The notes beneath the pieces were generated by a model. That model did not search any database. It saw only the letters and a program-made list of their open reading frames with translations, and was not told the DNA's origin. A program made the translations under genes and the position numbers. From positions 3,742,001-3,806,000 of the forward strand of contig WPIO01000001.1 of assembly GCA_009760855.2 (NCBI GenBank): 64,000 nt of DNA, in the 5' to 3' direction. Below are positions 1 through 64,000 of this stretch, one piece after another. Each line of letters opens with the position of its first letter. Position 1 is the stretch's first letter. Source of the stretch: Cristatella mucedo (taxonomy: Eukaryota; Bryozoa; Phylactolaemata; Cristatellidae).

Positions 1-2
1 AC

Positions 3-59837
<59,835 letters not shown>

Positions 59838-59893
59838 GACTCGCTGCAGGCGCTTCTCCCTTCGCCGGCAGATCCACAAAGCCACAAAAGATC

Positions 59894-61260
59894 CTGCAAA
59901 ATGCCGCTAGAAATATCCGCGGCGTTCAACGGAGGCAATTTTCAGGCCAGCAATCCAATCAGAAAAAATTGTTACTTACACCCATTACTCAGACACGAGG
60001 GACGGCTGAAGCAACGACACTGACTAACCCGGCAGAACAGGCCTGCAGTGCAAGCTCATGCAGGAAGACCGTAGCTAAATATCGTTGAGTAATATCCTCT
60101 TAAATATAAAGGAGTTTAGAAAAATAACATGCGTATTTAATTGAGTCTCCAGACAAACTTTGGAGTCTAGCGGTATCATACTCATTATTGATCATACAGA
60201 CGTGCGTGCACGAACTGCACAATAGTGAAGGCACTCTACATATTTACCAGCACAATTTCAAACAATGTAACTACTGACTGCTCTGGGATACAGCTCGATC
60301 AAGGAAGCTGACTCTCTTAAATCGTACACTTCTTCTATTTTCTCGCAATTTGCTGCGTGATAAAGTAATTTACAGCCATTTACTGCACGCAGAAAGACGA
60401 ACAGACACTCTGGATATAGGTGTCAAAGAAAACTTTCTAGGTTAGCCTTCCTTACTGAAGTTACAGGTGGAGATTAGTAAAAATGACTGTAATTCGTATA
60501 TGGCATAGCAAGCTCCACATCTTGCATTGTGTTTTATATGCCACTATTAAACAATTTATTAGGTTCTGGACCATTCTTATCCTCTGTCTCCGACTCGACT
60601 TCTGAGAACGAATGGTGCCCATCCGTTATACAGTATGTCAAGTCGTGATAAGGCGAAGCATCGGACAGGGTATTCAATCACCAGAGATCATTTTTAATGT
60701 TTTTCATAGAGTCACCTGCCCCGAGGCATGGTATATATGATAAAACACACTGCTGCGCTACATTACATACGGAAGCCGGTGACGGTACGGACCGGCTCTA
60801 ATCCCGCGAGCTTGCTCGTGCTACCGGTTTACCTTGGAGATTAGAGAACTTAATCAGTGAAAACCTATTCTTATCTAAATTGGTGCAAACACCTCTTTTA
60901 GTTTCAATCTGCCCTTAGCTACCCATCTGATTAGTTATAAAGTGTGACCCATAAAGTTTTGAAGTTATAAAGTGCGAAGCTAAAACGAGTACCTGAAAGG
61001 CTTGGTAAGCGAGACCCCTATTGCTTCACACTGCAGTCCACGACGCTGCTGCTGAGAATTTAAGGCAAAGCAGCACAATTTCAGAACACTGAGAATCGCT
61101 CGTGCTCGATATAGCTCGGCAGTGTTGCTGTCAGCGCTGTAAATACCTACCAGGTAACCGGCAGCCGCCACCAGGCTAATGCAGGTGGTGAGACTCACCC
61201 GCCATGTCTTAACAACGAGCCTCGTTCTGACCCAGGCAGTCTGCTAGCCGCGTCGCCAGC
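59894..61260. other. Upstream region of CFAP74, no gene seen
   Basis: It probably holds the CFAP74 promoter and 5' UTR. A CCAAT box (AATCCAATC) lies at 59,949-59,957. No TATA box and no full RFX X-box were found. Confidence 0.4.
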
Positions 61261-61271
61261 AATGTATCGTA

Positions 61272-61650
61272 GCATAGCTCCATCCATCTGTAACTCCACT
61301 ATGCCACAAAACCTGAGAGTGTGATAAGGAGGAGAGTTTTACTTAGTACACTTCAATTCTATGTTGTTTTTTATCCATAAGGTTACCAACATACTTCATC
61401 TCACGCAACAGAGAAAATGTGAGAATCAAAGCCGAATAAAGAGAGCAGTGCGGTAGTGAGTAGCATGGAAGTTGCAGCCGAAGACTACCGGTAAGGATGT
61501 TCCACAGTCGGGCCTGCCGGAGCGTATGTGTCGTTTTTTCAAACATTTTTTCAGTGATCTTCATGGTTTGTGACCTTCAGAGCAAAAGCTTCTGCCACCA
61601 CAGGTCGTGAGGAGCTGCCATGGCTCTCGGTTGATCAACGAATACAGAGA
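61272..61650 (-). mobile_element. LINE-B 3' end, minus strand, with an inverted 5' piece
   Basis: 61,272-61,590 is the reversed family-B 3' end back to the GDRSFCSEG codons. From about 61,605 to 61,645 the opposite strand codes EELPWLSVDQRIQ, which belongs further upstream in the same protein. So the 5' part of the insertion is inverted. Confidence 0.75.
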
Positions 61651-61658
61651 AAAACGCA

Positions 61659-61730
61659 TGCACACACGCACGCGAACCCACACACACACACACACACGCA
61701 CGCACGACGTACGCACACACACACACATAA
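61659..61730 (+). repeat. (CA)n imperfect microsatellite
   Basis: CACACA and CGCACG units. The frames over it are artefacts. Confidence 0.92.
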
Positions 61731-62319
61731 CACACCAGGCTAAACCTCTGGGATTGTTTTACTCTTGACTCGCCTTGCAGCCACATTCATCACGTGCTGC
61801 AACGGCTTGACTTTTTTTTATTTTTTGTTGCCCCACCAAGGCGGAATCGCCGTAACTCTCGATCAGGCTTCTAGTCGGTTAACCGATCGAGGCAGGAGGT
61901 ACGGTCTTGAAACTCTATTCTCGACGCGAAAATTCTACGAAATTCGGTACCGAGGTTGACCAGGAGTTGCGACACTAAATATAGACTGTTGAAGCGTGTC
62001 CCGCAGAAGATAATCTTTGACAGGGATCGCACGCGATAGCTAGCTGAGGAAGCAGTCTTTTTAATGAAATTTACATACTTTAATTGATGATAAATTAGGG
62101 CACCCTGATTCCAAGCATAGTGGTGGGAACACTACAGTATCGCCAATTAGATCAAAAAAAGTCCGAACACTTGGGGTGTTCTGTGAACAGAAGGTTCACT
62201 TTATCGTCGTTCATATTAAGAAATTTGGTGGACAGCCAGGATCGAACTTCTGGAAGCAGACACTCAGTTTATTAGTCGTTGCAGCAGATTCCAACGGATA
62301 AACGAAAGTTTAGTTAGTT

Positions 62320-62645
62320 ATCGTCAGCATAAAAGTGATAGCCGATCTCGTGTGCCCGAATCACTTTTCCCAGAAGTTCGGTATAAATAGAGAACGCCAA
62401 AGAATCAAGAACGGACCCGTATGGGACTCAAACGGTTACTGGACTGCTGGATGAAACTTGACCAAGAGGCAGTACCGATTAAACATGATCTGAAAAGTAC
62501 GATTTGAACAGCAGCAGTTTCTCGTCTGCCAGACCAATCATCGCTCTAGATCGTTCAAGTAGAATATCTTGATCAATAGTTTCGAATGCATCTGAAAGAT
62601 TCAACAAGGCCAGAAATTAGGATGTCGTTAGTCACACGGAGGAGA
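62320..62645 (-). mobile_element. LINE RT fragment with YADD catalytic box
   Basis: The minus strand reads LSDAFETIDQDILLERSR, then [20 protein letters not shown] and GYHFYADDN, the successive RT domains 3-5 of an L2/CR1-like element. There is at least one internal stop. It is 5'- and 3'-truncated, and its family (A or B) is not resolved. Confidence 0.85.
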
Positions 62646-62689
62646 ACAGTTTCAGAGGAGTGATGTCACTTGAATCCCGACTAAAACTC

Positions 62690-63350
62690 GGCCATCTTTT
62701 ACCGGCGCTAAAGGTATGCCCCGGCTTAATTCAGCGAGTAAGCAATTCGCCTGCGCTCGGAAAACCGAAAAAGTGAAATGCTTACCTCCTGCGCTTACGG
62801 GACCGCTCTTCAAACCAGCGCGCCTCGTGCTGGCCAGTGCTGCCACTTGTTTGCGTGTTTTTGCGCAATTACCTTTAGAAGGAGAGGAGCAAAAAACGTC
62901 GCACGAGTGCGCCGGGAGAATACTAACACTCACGCCGCCATTTCAGTCGCCATTCTACAGCGCCCCCGCTACTCAGCGATCGACAAAGCATTGCTGGCGT
63001 GCTCGGTCCGCTTCTTTGACTAGCAGCGATCTGCAAGCGCATGGCCACAAAAACAGCTCAACTTATTTATTTCGAATACACGTAACTCCTCCTGTCCCGC
63101 GCGTGCGGCTCGTAAACGGAAGTCGCAGCTGATCCGCTAGCCGGTGCTGGCCAATCAAATTGAAAATGAAGCCCATCAAATTGAAAAATTAAAACAAAAA
63201 CAGTGGGAGGCTAGGGAAGAAACAAAGTTAAGCTGCGTTTTCACTCGGTCAGTTTTCCGGCTATCAGTTTTCCGTCCATTTTTCCGTCAGACATTCATGA
63301 CGTTCCGTTCGCAGTATAGTCACGGGCTTGTTATATTGTGGCTGTAGAAA
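62690..63350. other. GC/CpG-richer stretch, possible promoter region
   Basis: It is richer in CpG than the flanks (CGCGCGTGCGGCTCG type), with TTTTCCGNCNRTNTTTCCG repeats near 63,250-63,290 and ATGACGTTCC at 63,297. It could be a promoter for a gene to the right. No TATA box or other decisive element is seen. Confidence 0.25.
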
Positions 63351-63770
63351 ATGTCGCGGTCTGGTACAGGTCCGCGTGATTGCCTAGTTGCCGCTTCAAT
63401 GTGCGATCTGTACGACGATCCTCCCCAGGAGGAAGGAAGCTGGGATGTCAATGTTTGCATGGTTCTGAAATATAGGCGAGTGAAAGCTGTCCTGCCATCA
63501 AAGTGCCAGCAGTTTTCAATCTCCATGACCAAACTCTCCGTAGTAACTCTCTCAGGAGTGGGTAAAGTAGCGACTGCCACGACGCTCTGGTCGGGAGGCA
63601 TGCGCACTCATACTTCTCGAGCTGATTGGCGAGTATGCTGCCGGAGTAAGACGCTATCTGCTGATAAATATCCGAGACTCCACTTGTCACTTCGCCTCAT
63701 TGAGGAAGGGCCTCCGTCCAGACGAGAAACTTGCACTAGAGCGTACCTGATAGAAAAAGGCTGGCTGTGA
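63351..63770 (+). CDS. Candidate first exon or ORF of a neighbouring gene
   Basis: An ATG (context AAAATGT) opens 139 codons (MSRSGTGPRDCLVAASMCDL, then YDDPPQEEGSWDVNVCM). It lies downstream of a GC-richer stretch at 62.7-63.1 kb. The product is not recognised. Minus-strand frames here are also open (for example YQQIASYSGSILANQLEKYE), so the coding strand is uncertain. Confidence 0.2.
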   Translation: MSRSGTGPRDCLVAASMCDLYDDPPQEEGSWDVNVCMVLKYRRVKAVLPSKCQQFSISMTKLSVVTLSGVGKVATATTLWSGGMRTHTSRADWRVCCRSKTLSADKYPRLHLSLRLIEEGPPSRRETCTRAYLIEKGWL

Positions 63771-64000
63771 AATTGCGATACTTGGCTACGGTGTCGTTTA
63801 AACATACGGAGTGTGGTTCCCTTGTTTGCTAAAAGCATCATGTGAAGCTCGATAGTTGCCATCAGTCCGCGCAAGCGCCAAAAGCGAGAACTTGCACAAG
63901 ATAGGGCAGTTTGTAACTATCGCACGAATTGCGATCGAGAAGCTGTCGAGCATGCATCTGGCATGCTTTCAAACAGGTTTGGAATGCCAAACTCGCATCG

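Noticed and set aside
60005-60020. An RFX X-box in the CFAP74 upstream region
   Set aside because: Only a half-site-like GTTGCT (reverse strand of AGCAAC) is present. The second half is missing.

Overview
This is eukaryotic, almost certainly animal, nuclear DNA. It has spliced genes with GT-AG introns of 0.1 to 8 kb, no operons, long dinucleotide microsatellites, and many decayed non-LTR retrotransposons, tRNA-derived SINEs and Tc1/mariner/pogo remnants. The repeats look invertebrate rather than mammalian, but I cannot name the species from sequence alone.

One gene explains most of the coding signal. The whole minus strand from about 59.9 kb to the left edge is a single spread-out gene for CFAP74, a protein of the ciliary central apparatus. 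I placed 31 exons by recognising the CFAP74 peptides, finding AG/GT borders and checking that reading phase carries from exon to exon. The order is: an acidic N-terminus (59.6-59.9 kb), coiled-coil exons (55.5-45.0 kb), a linker (44.5-40.1 kb), ASH/MSP-type beta-sandwich exons (40.0-3.9 kb) and a C-terminal part (0-0.33 kb). About 4.6 kb of coding sequence (roughly 1,540 codons) is assembled. The stop codon lies left of the window. At least one linker exon between 26.6 and 31.0 kb is not found.

The introns hold the repeat landscape. LINE family A is L2/CR1-like with an (ATT)n tail. LINE family B has an (ACATT)n tail. SINE-A ends in a TTTA-rich tail. SINE-B has a 3' end that resembles LINE-A. 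There are also pogo-like TA-flanked elements, Tc1 transposase fragments and a broken Helitron helicase.

The least familiar object is a 762-bp AT-rich fold-back element at 47.85-48.61 kb. Its inverted ends are built from units in a 15-bp register.

Right of 59.9 kb I see repeats, and from about 62.7 kb a GC-richer stretch that may be the start of another gene. I cannot identify that gene. No rRNA, tRNA gene, CRISPR array or bacterial-type signal is visible.
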